Below are positions 26,959 through 34,976 of a stretch of 64,000 bases of DNA, in pieces. Numbering within the stretch: position 1 is the first letter of the stretch; each line of letters opens with the position of its first letter. A program made the position numbers and the translations under genes. The stretch spans positions 186,001-250,000 of the forward strand of contig JBCDKM010000001.1 in NCBI GenBank assembly GCA_038746605.1. The letters run 5' to 3'. The DNA is from Rubricoccus sp038746605 (lineage in GTDB: Bacteria > Bacteroidota > Rhodothermia > Rhodothermales > Rubricoccaceae). Below the pieces are notes generated by a model that did no database searches, was not told the DNA's origin, and saw only the letters and a program-made list of their open reading frames with translations.

Positions 26959-28059
26959 TCAGCCTTCGCCATCGTCGGTGGTAGCGGCTTCCAGATCGCG
27001 GCGGTTCTCGGGGTCGCTCATGTCCGTCTCGCGCTGGATGTCCGCCTGGGTGCGGGTGTTGAGGCGGCGGCGCGGGATGTTGGTGGCATAGACGAGCCGA
27101 CCGTCCTCTTCGAGGGCGTGGACGTACATCGCCTCCGGCGTGAGCGAGGCGGCCATGTAGCCGGAGACTTGGAGTGCGAAGAGCGTGTTGGGCGTCTGCA
27201 CGACGCCTCGCGTGAGGGACCCAGCGCCCGAAATCAGGTAGTCCACCGGTGAGCCCTCGGGGCGGAGGTGCTGGAGGTTGTGATCGTGCCCGCAGAAGTA
27301 AACGTTGACGCCGTGCCGCTCGAAGATGGGCACGAGGTCCGCGATGAGCCTCGGGTTGTCCTCGTAGCGCACGCTCCCGACATAGATCGGGTGGTGGCCG
27401 ACGACGATCTTCCAGTCGGCGTCCGAGGCGGCGAGAGTGGCGTCGAGCCATTCGAGTTGACGGTCCGGGTCCCAGTCCTCGGTGCGCTCGTACTTGCGCG
27501 GCTTGGGCGTGCGCTCGGAGAGAGGCGTCGTGTCGAGGTAGACGAAGAGCGCTTCTGTGGTGTCATCGAGGGCGAGAATTTCCGTGTAGTAGCGGGCCGG
27601 GAGGTACCAGCGGTCACTCGCCTCGGTGTAGTCGATCTGGGCGGTGTAGTCGCCCTGCCAGTCGTGGTTGCCGAGGACGGCGTACCAGCGCGTCATGAGA
27701 GAGGGCGCGTCGTAGATGTCCTCGTAGGAGCGCTCCCACTTCGGGTCTTCGATGGTCTGCACCCCCTCCGTGTAGAAGTTGTCGCCAGTGGAGATCGTGA
27801 ACTGGCTCGCGATGGCCTCGGCGGTCACGCCCATCGCGCGGCCCACATTGCGCTGGTTGAAGAAGCCGTTTCGGCCCCAGTCGCCCACGATGAGGAAGTT
27901 GAGCGCGTCCGGCGAGAACGCATTCAGGGCTGGATCGAGGTCTGCGATCTGCTCGCCTGTGAACTGGTCCGCCCGGGTGCCGACGGGTGCCGGATCGCTG
28001 GAGCAGCCGACTGCGAGGAGCAGCGGCGCGAGGGCGAAGCGAAGCAGGAGGCGGTGCAT
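26959..28059 (-). CDS. Calcineurin-like metallophosphoesterase lipoprotein, purple-acid-phosphatase-like
   Basis: A 366-residue exported dinuclear-metal phosphoesterase. A lipobox is visible at the end of the signal peptide (LLLAVGCSS). Metal-binding blocks are in order: VGDWGRNG (block I), STGDNFYTEGV (II), VLGNHDWQGD (III), VVGHHPIYVGS (IV) and FCGHDHNLQHL (V). The pattern resembles tartrate-resistant acid phosphatases. Substrate is unknown; phosphate scavenging is a reasonable guess. The ATG at 28059 begins the signal peptide. It is followed after 6 nt by a palindromic element and by the SGNH gene on the same strand. Confidence 0.88.
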   Translation of the reverse strand: MHRLLLRFALAPLLLAVGCSSDPAPVGTRADQFTGEQIADLDPALNAFSPDALNFLIVGDWGRNGFFNQRNVGRAMGVTAEAIASQFTISTGDNFYTEGVQTIEDPKWERSYEDIYDAPSLMTRWYAVLGNHDWQGDYTAQIDYTEASDRWYLPARYYTEILALDDTTEALFVYLDTTPLSERTPKPRKYERTEDWDPDRQLEWLDATLAASDADWKIVVGHHPIYVGSVRYEDNPRLIADLVPIFERHGVNVYFCGHDHNLQHLRPEGSPVDYLISGAGSLTRGVVQTPNTLFALQVSGYMAASLTPEAMYVHALEEDGRLVYATNIPRRRLNTRTQADIQRETDMSDPENRRDLEAATTDDGEG

Positions 28060-28214
28060 GGAAGAGAGGGGCTGAACCGCCCACAACTTAGGGTACCTGT
28101 GGGGGAGGGACGGGAAGGAGCGCCGAGATACCGACCGTTACGATTTCGACTCTCCGAGTGCTCGGCACTGTACACGCGCTCGCCGTTCGCCGTACGGTAT
28201 CACGACGGAGTTCG

Positions 28215-28252
28215 CCCGCCTCGGGGCAGCCCGCGAAGGAACCGAGGCGGGC
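28215..28252. repeat. Palindromic element, long-loop form (copy i)
   Basis: Arms CCCGCCTCGG and CCGAGGCGGGC with a 17-nt loop, 16 nt past the DUF4139 gene stop. Confidence 0.8.
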
Positions 28253-28268
28253 AGGGTGGGGGCATGGG

Positions 28269-30695
28269 CTACTCCGCGTTGAGCTGTTGCACACCTCGCG
28301 AGAGTGCGTCGCGGCGGCTCCGGAGTTCGGCGCGCGCGCGGTCGATGTCGCCATCGAGGGATTCGATGCGGTCTTCCTGCTCGTTGAGCTTGCGGAGGAG
28401 GCGCTGCGCGTAGTCCGTGCTGCTGTCCACCGCCTGAAGGTTTTCGCGGATGCGGCTCTGCTCGCGTTCGATCTCGGCACGCTGCGCCTCCAGTTGGTTG
28501 AGGCGGGTTTCGGCCCCGGCGACCTCGCGCGCGAGGTCAGCAGCACGGTCCAGCGCACGTCGCACGTCGGAGGAGAGGCCTTCGGCGCCGCGCACGATGG
28601 CGAGGATGCGGCTCGCGGAAAGCTGCCCGAGGCGGTAGGTCTCGGAGACCGGGGCGGCCTCGCGGACACAGAGCGTGTCGGCCTCGCCCGCCTCGACCTC
28701 CACGCGGAGGCGGTAGAAACCGGGCACCGTCTCTTCGGCTTCGAGGCCCTCCGTCAGGCTCCCGCCCGGGAGGCGCGGGTGCTCGATCAGCACCGTCTTG
28801 TCCACCTCGCCCCGGTTCTCGACGCGGTACGCGGAGGTCCGCACCTCCTGACGCCGGATCGTGAGCACGCCCCGCACGACGGTCGCAACCTCCACGTTAC
28901 CAACGCTCTGCTCGCCCTCGACGGGGTCCACGAGCACGTCCTGATCCACGGCGAAGGTCACGAGACGGTCGCCGCTCGCGGGGAGATCCGGAAGGATGGC
29001 GTCGCCCGCGTAGCCGTCGTCGAAGACGGTGATGGGGCCGCCGCGGAGTTGCTTGCCCGTGGTGTTACGGAGACGGGCGCCCCGGAGCGGGTGCCGTCCG
29101 CTCGCACCGGGCGTGAAGACGCTCAGCCGCTCCGCGCTGACCGGATCCGTCACGACGGGCAGCATGGCGGAGCCCCGGCGCGGGATGGAGACCTCGCCGA
29201 GGGTGTAGACGAACAGTTCCCCGAGTTGGCCCGCCTCGGCACGCGCCTGCACCCCCGCGCCCGGGTCCACCGCACGCGGCTGGAGCGCCGCGCTGCCTTC
29301 GACCCGGACACCGTCGATGTAGTACGCGACCTCCCCGCTCCGGCCTCCTCTCGCGTTGAGCCGCCCGGCACCGTCGCTGGAGACGACTCCCGCCTGGAGA
29401 CCAGCGACCGACTGGACTCCTCGTGATATGTCCATTTCGCCGGAGACGGTTCGCGGCGCGCCGATGGCGTCTCGCTGGATGATCGGGCGCTCTGCCGAGA
29501 CGGTCACCTCGTCCAGACCGCCTTCGGGCTCCAACGCGATATCGAGGGTCCAGCCCGAGGCCATGTTCAGTGCCCTCCGCACAGAGCCGTAGCCCACGAA
29601 CGAGGCGACGAGCGTGAGGTCGCCGGAGGTCGGAGCGTTCGTGATCGTGAACCGCCCGTCGAGGTCTGTCGCGGCGCCTCGGTTGGTGCCTTCCAGCCGC
29701 ACGTTCGCGCCGGGGAGAGGCTCGCCCGTCGCGGCATCACGGACTTCCCCACGAAGGGTGCCTCGCTCGCCGTTCGGCCTCGCGCTGACCGTGCCGCCGC
29801 TTCGGGTGCCCGCATCGTACGTGCGCGGCACGACGCCCGCCGCCTCGTCGGGGAGCACCACGCGCGGCCGCTGAAGGTACTGCGGCGAGTACAGATCCAT
29901 CTCGAACGAGATCGGCCGGCCGCTCACCAACTCCAGGTTCACCTTCTCCCAATCGCTCTCGGTCGGGTTCTCTACGACGGCCCAGCCCTGGAGGTAGCCC
30001 TCGCGCTCACCTCGTTCCGGGAGCACGAGACGGTACGTCGTCTTCCAGACGGGGGCCTCCACGACGTACCCGAGGCGGACGGTCCGGTTGGAGCCGCCCC
30101 GGAACCGGACGGTCACGGGCTTGCGCTCGCCGCTGGTGCCCTCGGCCAGCGCGGCGAGGGCGCCTTCCACCTCGGCGCGAAGGTCCGGGTCCACAATCTC
30201 CACGCGGCGCGCGCTCGCGAGGGGGATCGTGCGGAGGCCGGTGGAGGTGAGCAGGGTGACGCGCGTGCCGGGGTCGTCGTCGCCGCCGGTGGGGCCGTCC
30301 ACGCTCACGAGGGAGCCGCGAAAGGTGCCCTGCGCGGTCTCCGCTTCCAGCACCGCACCGCGCATCTGCTGGAACAGCGTCGCGATGCCGCCGACGTTGG
30401 AGAAGTCCACCGCGAAGGCCTGCAAGCGGCGCTCCAGTGGCGCCTGCGAGGGATAGACGACCTCGCTCACCCGGCCTCGCGGATCCTCCACAACCAGCGA
30501 CTTGATGACATCGTCTAGCGCAGACTGCTCGAAGCGGAGCGTCAGATCGGCGTCGCCCCGGATGGCGCCCTCGTGCTCGAAGTAGCCCACGCCCGACGTG
30601 AACAGGATGACGCGCTCGACGGGCACGTCGGCGGAGGGCTGCGCGAGGGCGAGGGGCACGAGGACGAGCAGAAGGAGCGGACTGGCGAATCGCAT
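28269..30695 (-). CDS. Exported DUF4139 protein split by a CarboxypepD_reg plus TonB-plug-like insertion
   Basis: An 808-residue exported protein. After a signal peptide (MRFASPLLLLVLVPLALA), residues 25-290 resemble the N-terminal and first half of DUF4139 proteins (VILFTSGVGYFEHEG, YVVEAPVWKTTYRLVLP, VNLELVSGRPISF). An insertion then begins near 305: a carboxypeptidase-regulatory-like domain (GEVRDAATGEPLPGANVRLEG) and part of a TonB-receptor plug (AGRLNARGGRSGEVAYYIDG, about 440-465). DUF4139 resumes near 490 (GELFVYTLGEVSIPRRGSAM). The last 110 residues are a strongly predicted coiled coil. No barrel follows the plug. Function is unknown; the architecture suggests a surface or periplasmic protein that borrowed receptor modules. 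Confidence 0.82.
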   Translation of the reverse strand: MRFASPLLLLVLVPLALAQPSADVPVERVILFTSGVGYFEHEGAIRGDADLTLRFEQSALDDVIKSLVVEDPRGRVSEVVYPSQAPLERRLQAFAVDFSNVGGIATLFQQMRGAVLEAETAQGTFRGSLVSVDGPTGGDDDPGTRVTLLTSTGLRTIPLASARRVEIVDPDLRAEVEGALAALAEGTSGERKPVTVRFRGGSNRTVRLGYVVEAPVWKTTYRLVLPERGEREGYLQGWAVVENPTESDWEKVNLELVSGRPISFEMDLYSPQYLQRPRVVLPDEAAGVVPRTYDAGTRSGGTVSARPNGERGTLRGEVRDAATGEPLPGANVRLEGTNRGAATDLDGRFTITNAPTSGDLTLVASFVGYGSVRRALNMASGWTLDIALEPEGGLDEVTVSAERPIIQRDAIGAPRTVSGEMDISRGVQSVAGLQAGVVSSDGAGRLNARGGRSGEVAYYIDGVRVEGSAALQPRAVDPGAGVQARAEAGQLGELFVYTLGEVSIPRRGSAMLPVVTDPVSAERLSVFTPGASGRHPLRGARLRNTTGKQLRGGPITVFDDGYAGDAILPDLPASGDRLVTFAVDQDVLVDPVEGEQSVGNVEVATVVRGVLTIRRQEVRTSAYRVENRGEVDKTVLIEHPRLPGGSLTEGLEAEETVPGFYRLRVEVEAGEADTLCVREAAPVSETYRLGQLSASRILAIVRGAEGLSSDVRRALDRAADLAREVAGAETRLNQLEAQRAEIEREQSRIRENLQAVDSSTDYAQRLLRKLNEQEDRIESLDGDIDRARAELRSRRDALSRGVQQLNAE

Positions 30696-30735
30696 ATCGT
30701 GAGCGAGGCGAAGGAGGATGCCTGAGGGTGGGACG

Positions 30736-31275
30736 TTACGCGTCGGGGAACCCTTCTGCGTTTCGGAGGCGGTTCAACTGGTGGAGGTGGTGCCGGGTGT
30801 GGTCTGTCACGAACTGAACGGTAGCCTCCGCCGTGAGCGCCCCCGCGATGGGATGCCCGACCAGGCCCGCCTCGCGAAGTTCATCGGGCACCTCGGCGAG
30901 CCGCTGGCGCCACGCGTCATCGAGCCCGTCCCAGGTGGCGCGAAGCTCGCCGTAGTCCGCATCGCCCGATGGGCCTGCGAGGCGCGCGACGGCCTCCGGG
31001 ACGCGTGTCTTGCGGTCGGAGCGGAGAAAGGTGCTCAGCTTTTGGAAGGCCTCCAGCGAGGGCGCACCGACCGGTTTCCGGTTCTCGCCCGCTGCGATCT
31101 GTCGGCCGAGTCGGACGAGGTAGCCGCGCTCTGTTCTGATGAGGTGCTCCAAGACATCCGTCGCACTCCAGGCGTCGGGCGCCGGACGCCACGCGAGGGC
31201 CTCGCGCGAGAACGAGTCGAGGACGGAGGAGAAGGTGGCGCGGGTCTCAGAGAGAGCCGCCAGTGCGTCGGACAC
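30736..31275 (-). CDS. DinB-family protein
   Basis: A 179-residue four-helix DinB/YfiT-like protein of the kind that usually binds a divalent metal with three histidines. The likely ligands are His in WSATDVLEHLIRTERGY and the HxxxH pair in FVTDHTRHHLHQLNRLRN. Many relatives are thiol-dependent or metal-dependent enzymes of unknown substrate. The frame is open far upstream, but only the GTG at 31275 puts the start next to the first helix (SDALAALSETRATFSSVL) and keeps it clear of the divergent sugar transferase gene. Confidence 0.8.
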   Translation of the reverse strand: MSDALAALSETRATFSSVLDSFSREALAWRPAPDAWSATDVLEHLIRTERGYLVRLGRQIAAGENRKPVGAPSLEAFQKLSTFLRSDRKTRVPEAVARLAGPSGDADYGELRATWDGLDDAWRQRLAEVPDELREAGLVGHPIAGALTAEATVQFVTDHTRHHLHQLNRLRNAEGFPDA

Positions 31276-31465
31276 AGGAGGAGGGGACGGGGGCTGGAAG
31301 GTCCGGGCTCGGGGCTCCGGTGGCAAGCCCGAGGCGGGAGGAGCCCGTCCCGAGACGTCGGCACTCGCGCCGTGTGTCGCGCTGCCGTTGCACTGCCGCC
31401 GGGCGTATCGATTCGGGAAGCGACGGATCGAGAGTTGCGAGGCCGCGCGTGCCTCTCTGACGCCC

Positions 31466-32938
31466 ATGGAAACTCTCGTCCTCGACGCCTCCCGGCCGTT
31501 CCGCAGCCAACTCGCGCTGGCGAAGCAGCACGCGCCCTCGCACACCCGTCGCGCGGCGCTCAACGCCGTGGGTCTCGGGCTGGCAGAGGGAGCCGCTCTC
31601 GCTCTGTGCCTCGCTCTCGCGGGCGTGATTCGCCTGCTCTGGACCGGGGAGCCCGGCCTCGTGGTGGGGGCGGGCTGGGCCGTGATCCCCCTGTACCTGG
31701 CAGGCATGGCCCTGTGGCGGATGCTGCCCGGGTGGGGCCTGGGCGCCGTGGAGGAGTTTCGACGCCAGACGCTGACCCTCGTCAGTGCGTTCGTGCTGGC
31801 CGCGCTCGGGATCTGGCTCGCGGGAACTGACCCCGAGGCTCGTCTTGTGGTCAGCCGCCTGACTCTCGGTCTCGCGGGCGTTCTCAGCCTGGTACTCGTG
31901 CCGTTGGCGCGAAGCCAGGCCAAGTCCTGGCTGATCCGCCGCGAGAAATGGGGCGTTCCAGCCGTGGTCTATGGGGCAGGCGAGGCGGGGGCACGAGTCG
32001 TGCGACAACTGCAGGAAGAGAGCGGCATCGGCTACCGCCCCGTCGCCATCTTCGACGACGACCCCGAGCGCTGGGGCGGGTTTCTGGACACGATCCCCAT
32101 CGTGGGCGAACTGAACGAACTCGCGCCCGAGGCGGCCGTGGCATTCCTCGCGCTCCCGGAGGAGGAGAGCGATCGCCAGTCCGAACTCCTCGAAGGCCCG
32201 CTCGCCCTCTACCCGACGGTCGTCGTGGTGCCGGAGTTGGTGGACGGCCCGACGCTCGGCGTCCGGCCGCGCGACATCGGCGGCATCCTGGCGTTCGAAG
32301 TGGCGGCGACGCTCACGCGGCCCGCACCGCGCGCGGTCAAGCGGATGGTCGATCTCGCGGTCGTGGTGGGACTCGCGCTGTTCTGGATGCCGGTCATCGC
32401 GCTTCTCTCGCTGGCGATCTGGCTGGAGGACCGCGCGAATCCGTTCTACGGCCAGGTCCGCGTCGGGCAAGACGGGGAGACCTTCACCGCCTGGAAGCTC
32501 CGCACGATGGTGCCCGATGCCGATGCCGCCCTCCAGCGCGCTCTCGACGCGGACCCTGAGCTTCGCGCCGAGTGGGAGACGTTCTTCAAGCTGGAAAAGG
32601 ACCCCCGGATTACCCGGGTCGGGAATCTGTTGCGGCGCACCAGCTTGGATGAGTTGCCGCAGCTGTTCAACGTCCTCATCGGCGACATGAGCCTCGTGGG
32701 GCCTCGGCCGCTGCCGCGCTACCATCATGACGAACTCGTGCCGCGCGTGCGGACCCTTCGCGAGCGCGTCCGGCCGGGCATCACGGGCCTCTGGCAAGTC
32801 TCGGGGCGCAGCGACAGCGGGAATGCCGGGATGGAGCGCTGGGACCCGTACTACGTGCGCAACTGGTCGCCGTGGCTGGACGCGGTCATTCTCGTGCGGA
32901 CGGTCCGCGTCGTGCTTCGTGGCTCCGGGGCGTACTAG
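31466..32938 (+). CDS. Undecaprenyl-phosphate sugar phosphotransferase (WbaP/WcaJ-type)
   Basis: An inner-membrane polyprenyl glycosylphosphotransferase that starts exopolysaccharide or O-antigen synthesis by loading a sugar-1-phosphate on undecaprenyl phosphate. The 490-residue product has four or five N-terminal membrane helices, a CoA_binding_3-like nucleotide-fold domain (VPAVVYGAGEAGARVVRQLQEE), a reentrant helix (KRMVDLAVVVGLALFWMPVIALL) and the catalytic domain with FTAWKLRTMVPDAD, SLDELPQLFNVLIGDMSLVGPRP (DE pair) and GITGLWQVSGRSD. The ATG at 31466 immediately precedes the N-terminal helices. Its 3' end overlaps the convergent GNAT gene by 4 nt. Sugar specificity cannot be told. Confidence 0.92.
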   Translation: METLVLDASRPFRSQLALAKQHAPSHTRRAALNAVGLGLAEGAALALCLALAGVIRLLWTGEPGLVVGAGWAVIPLYLAGMALWRMLPGWGLGAVEEFRRQTLTLVSAFVLAALGIWLAGTDPEARLVVSRLTLGLAGVLSLVLVPLARSQAKSWLIRREKWGVPAVVYGAGEAGARVVRQLQEESGIGYRPVAIFDDDPERWGGFLDTIPIVGELNELAPEAAVAFLALPEEESDRQSELLEGPLALYPTVVVVPELVDGPTLGVRPRDIGGILAFEVAATLTRPAPRAVKRMVDLAVVVGLALFWMPVIALLSLAIWLEDRANPFYGQVRVGQDGETFTAWKLRTMVPDADAALQRALDADPELRAEWETFFKLEKDPRITRVGNLLRRTSLDELPQLFNVLIGDMSLVGPRPLPRYHHDELVPRVRTLRERVRPGITGLWQVSGRSDSGNAGMERWDPYYVRNWSPWLDAVILVRTVRVVLRGSGAY

Positions 32939-33435
32939 CCCGCGAAGGAGTGGACCATGGTGATGGAGCCGCCCGCGTCCGCATCCCCGACACGCTCGAA
33001 GCCCTCGCGTTCGTAGAGGCGCCTCGCCGGGTTGGTGAGCGAAACGCTCAGACTGACGCCAGGTGCGACCGCCTCGGCGTCGTCCAGAACCCGACGAAGC
33101 AGTGCCGTGCCGATGCCGTGGCCCTGGTGTCCGGGCAGAACGGCCATCGTCAGTTCCGGGATGTCCCTCGCGACGAACCCGTACCCGCGACTCGTGCCCG
33201 TCCAGACGCGCAGCCACGCCGCAGCGACAGGGCGACCGTCCCACTCCGCGAGGGTGCCGAGGCCGTCCGCCTCGGTCGTCCACTCGGGCAGGTAGTGCGC
33301 GATGTCGGGATGCTGCACAATGCTCCGAGGCGGAGGCAGCGCGCCGGGCGGGACGTGGATCGCGTGGTACAGCGCCTCACGGAGGAACGCGTCATCCGAT
33401 GGACGGACCGCGCGAAGCGCCAGCCGGTCCGTCAT
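32935..33435 (-). CDS. GNAT-family N-acetyltransferase
   Basis: A 166-residue acetyl-CoA-dependent N-acetyltransferase. The acetyl-CoA pyrophosphate loop is visible as VLPGHQGHGIGTALLRRVLDDA and the C-terminal beta-bulge as LSVSLTNPARRLYEREGFERVGD. The N-terminus (LALRAVRPSDDAFLREALYHAI) fits the family start. Substrate is unknown. The ATG overlaps the stop of the upstream redoxin-like gene by 4 nt (ATGA), suggesting coupling. Confidence 0.9.
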   Translation of the reverse strand: MTDRLALRAVRPSDDAFLREALYHAIHVPPGALPPPRSIVQHPDIAHYLPEWTTEADGLGTLAEWDGRPVAAAWLRVWTGTSRGYGFVARDIPELTMAVLPGHQGHGIGTALLRRVLDDAEAVAPGVSLSVSLTNPARRLYEREGFERVGDADAGGSITMVHSFAG

Positions 33436-33962
33436 TCCTCTTCGTCCGAGACTGGTGGGCCCGGCGGCGTGGTGAGCCCTCGCGCGACCGCCTCTTCCAG
33501 TTTCTGCGCCTCGGCCACGTCGATGGCGCCGCTGCTGCCCCAGAGGATCCGGCCGGTCTCGCGATGGACGAGGAACGGGTAGACTTCCGCTTCCGTCGTG
33601 ACGCAGAGAGACTTCCGAAACGCCTTCTTGTCCACATAGAGCGGCAGCGTCCGGGCGTGCTCCTCTGCGCCGTCCACCTGTCCCCGGATGCCTGCCGTCG
33701 CGAGGTCTCCGAATAGCTTCATTCCACGCGAGACGACTGGCGCCTCGATGACTGCGAACCGTTCTGGGTACTGCTCTTCGATGCTGTGCCCGAGGCGGGC
33801 CCACTGGTCCGCTAGCGGGTCCAGGTCGTCGCGGAAGGAGACTACAATGAGCGTTATCTCAGCCGGAAGGTCCGGGGGAAAGATGAGATCCTGGCCGTCG
33901 AGGTCGGTCGCGCGGACCTCGGGGAAGACCTCGGGGAGTTTCTTGGAACCGAAGAGCGGCAT
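33432..33962 (-). CDS. Thioredoxin-fold protein, ATP10-like, without CxxC
   Basis: A 176-residue protein that appears to have a thioredoxin-like fold. It starts MPLFGSKKLPEVFPEVRATDLDGQDL and has ITLIVVSFRDDLDPLADQW where peroxiredoxin-type proteins carry the active site, but there is no CxxC. The C-terminal LPLYVDKKAFRKSLCV and EVYPFLVHRETGRILWGSSG resemble the mitochondrial assembly factor ATP10 family. No signal peptide is visible, so it is probably cytoplasmic. Role unknown; coupled with the GNAT gene downstream. The family comparison is from memory and moderate. Confidence 0.65.
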   Translation of the reverse strand: MPLFGSKKLPEVFPEVRATDLDGQDLIFPPDLPAEITLIVVSFRDDLDPLADQWARLGHSIEEQYPERFAVIEAPVVSRGMKLFGDLATAGIRGQVDGAEEHARTLPLYVDKKAFRKSLCVTTEAEVYPFLVHRETGRILWGSSGAIDVAEAQKLEEAVARGLTTPPGPPVSDEEE

Positions 33963-34027
33963 TCGGTAGTTGTGGGGGAGTCAGGACAGAAGATCGTACC
34001 TACCCACCGGAATCCAAGCCCTTCGCC

Positions 34028-34663
34028 ATGCGCCTCTTGCTCCTCGTCCTCGCTGCCCTCGTGGCAGCACCTCTCGCCGCCCAGACCACGCACACAGTGA
34101 TGGTACGCAACTTCGAGTTTGAGCCTGCCGCGCTCACCATCGAGGTGGGCGACACGGTCCGCTGGGAGAATGAAGTGGGCTTCCACAACGCCCGGCAAAC
34201 CTCAGGTCCTGAGACCTTCAGCAGTGGATCTCCGGCGTCCGACATGTGGACCTACGAGTTCACGTTCACGCAGGTCGGGACGAACGCCTACCAGTGCGAC
34301 CCGCACCTGAACATCATGCAGGGCACCATCACGGTGGTGCAAAGCACGGATGCGGAGGGACCGCTTGTCGAGGAGCCCGAGGGGCTTCAGTACGCCGGAG
34401 CTAACCCGTTCCGCGATACCGCCCGGTTGACGCTCGCGCTGCGGGAGCCGCAGGAGGTCCGCGTCTCTGTGTACGACGCCCTCGGCCGTGAGGTAGCGGT
34501 TCTGTTCGAGGGTGAGGCACCCGCAGGCGACCTCCCCGTCGAATGGACAGCCCCTGAGTCAGCCCAGGGCGCGTTCATCGTCCGCGCGGCGGGCCCCACC
34601 CTGGAGTCCACACTCGGCATCGTGCGGGTCTACTCTGGCCCGATGCCCTCGGGGCACCATTGA
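34028..34663 (+). CDS. Secreted cupredoxin (plastocyanin-like) with T9SS-like C-terminal domain
   Basis: A 211-residue exported blue-copper protein. Signal peptide MRLLLLVLAALVAAPLAAQ is followed by a cupredoxin domain with all four type 1 copper ligands in place: His53 (VGFHNAR) and Cys90, His93, Met97 (YQCDPHLNIMQG). It may transfer electrons or bind copper outside the inner membrane. From about residue 118 a sorting-domain-like module follows (GANPFRDTARLTLALREPQEVRVSVYDALGREVAVL), but the sequence ends with an extra VRVYSGPMPSGHH, unlike a standard T9SS tail. It stands alone between divergent and convergent genes. Confidence 0.87.
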   Translation: MRLLLLVLAALVAAPLAAQTTHTVMVRNFEFEPAALTIEVGDTVRWENEVGFHNARQTSGPETFSSGSPASDMWTYEFTFTQVGTNAYQCDPHLNIMQGTITVVQSTDAEGPLVEEPEGLQYAGANPFRDTARLTLALREPQEVRVSVYDALGREVAVLFEGEAPAGDLPVEWTAPESAQGAFIVRAAGPTLESTLGIVRVYSGPMPSGHH

Positions 34664-34676
34664 CGCAAGGCGTGAT

Positions 34677-34871
34677 TCAGGCTGCGACCTCGGCCACCTC
34701 GGCCGTGTCCACCACGACCGGCACGAGGTCGTAGCCCATCACGTCCAGAATCCCGCGCACATCCGTTCCGGCGAGTTCCGCCGCGCGGCCGAGCGAGAGA
34801 CGGTCGGCCTCTAGGAGGCGGACGGCGAGGCGGGCGGGGGCGTCGTCGAGGCTGGCGGGGCTATCGCTCAC
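34677..34871 (-). CDS. UPF0175-like small protein, possible orphan antitoxin
   Basis: A 64-residue protein whose core ARLAVRLLEADRLSLGRAAELAGTDVRGILDVMGYDLVPVV matches the helix-turn-helix pattern of UPF0175 proteins, some of which are antitoxins. No toxin-like gene is adjacent. I chose the GTG at 34871, since the region up to the ATG at 34928 looks like intergenic sequence. The longer form would have 83 residues. Its 3' end faces the cupredoxin gene. Confidence 0.6.
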   Translation of the reverse strand: MSDSPASLDDAPARLAVRLLEADRLSLGRAAELAGTDVRGILDVMGYDLVPVVVDTAEVAEVAA

Positions 34872-34976
34872 GGGAAGGCACGGTGGTGGGAGTGCCCGGA
34901 ATGTAAACGCTTCCGCTGCCACCTCCATGAAGGCCGCGTCGCGGTTTTGCGAATCTGTTCGAGTAGCGGAACCGCG

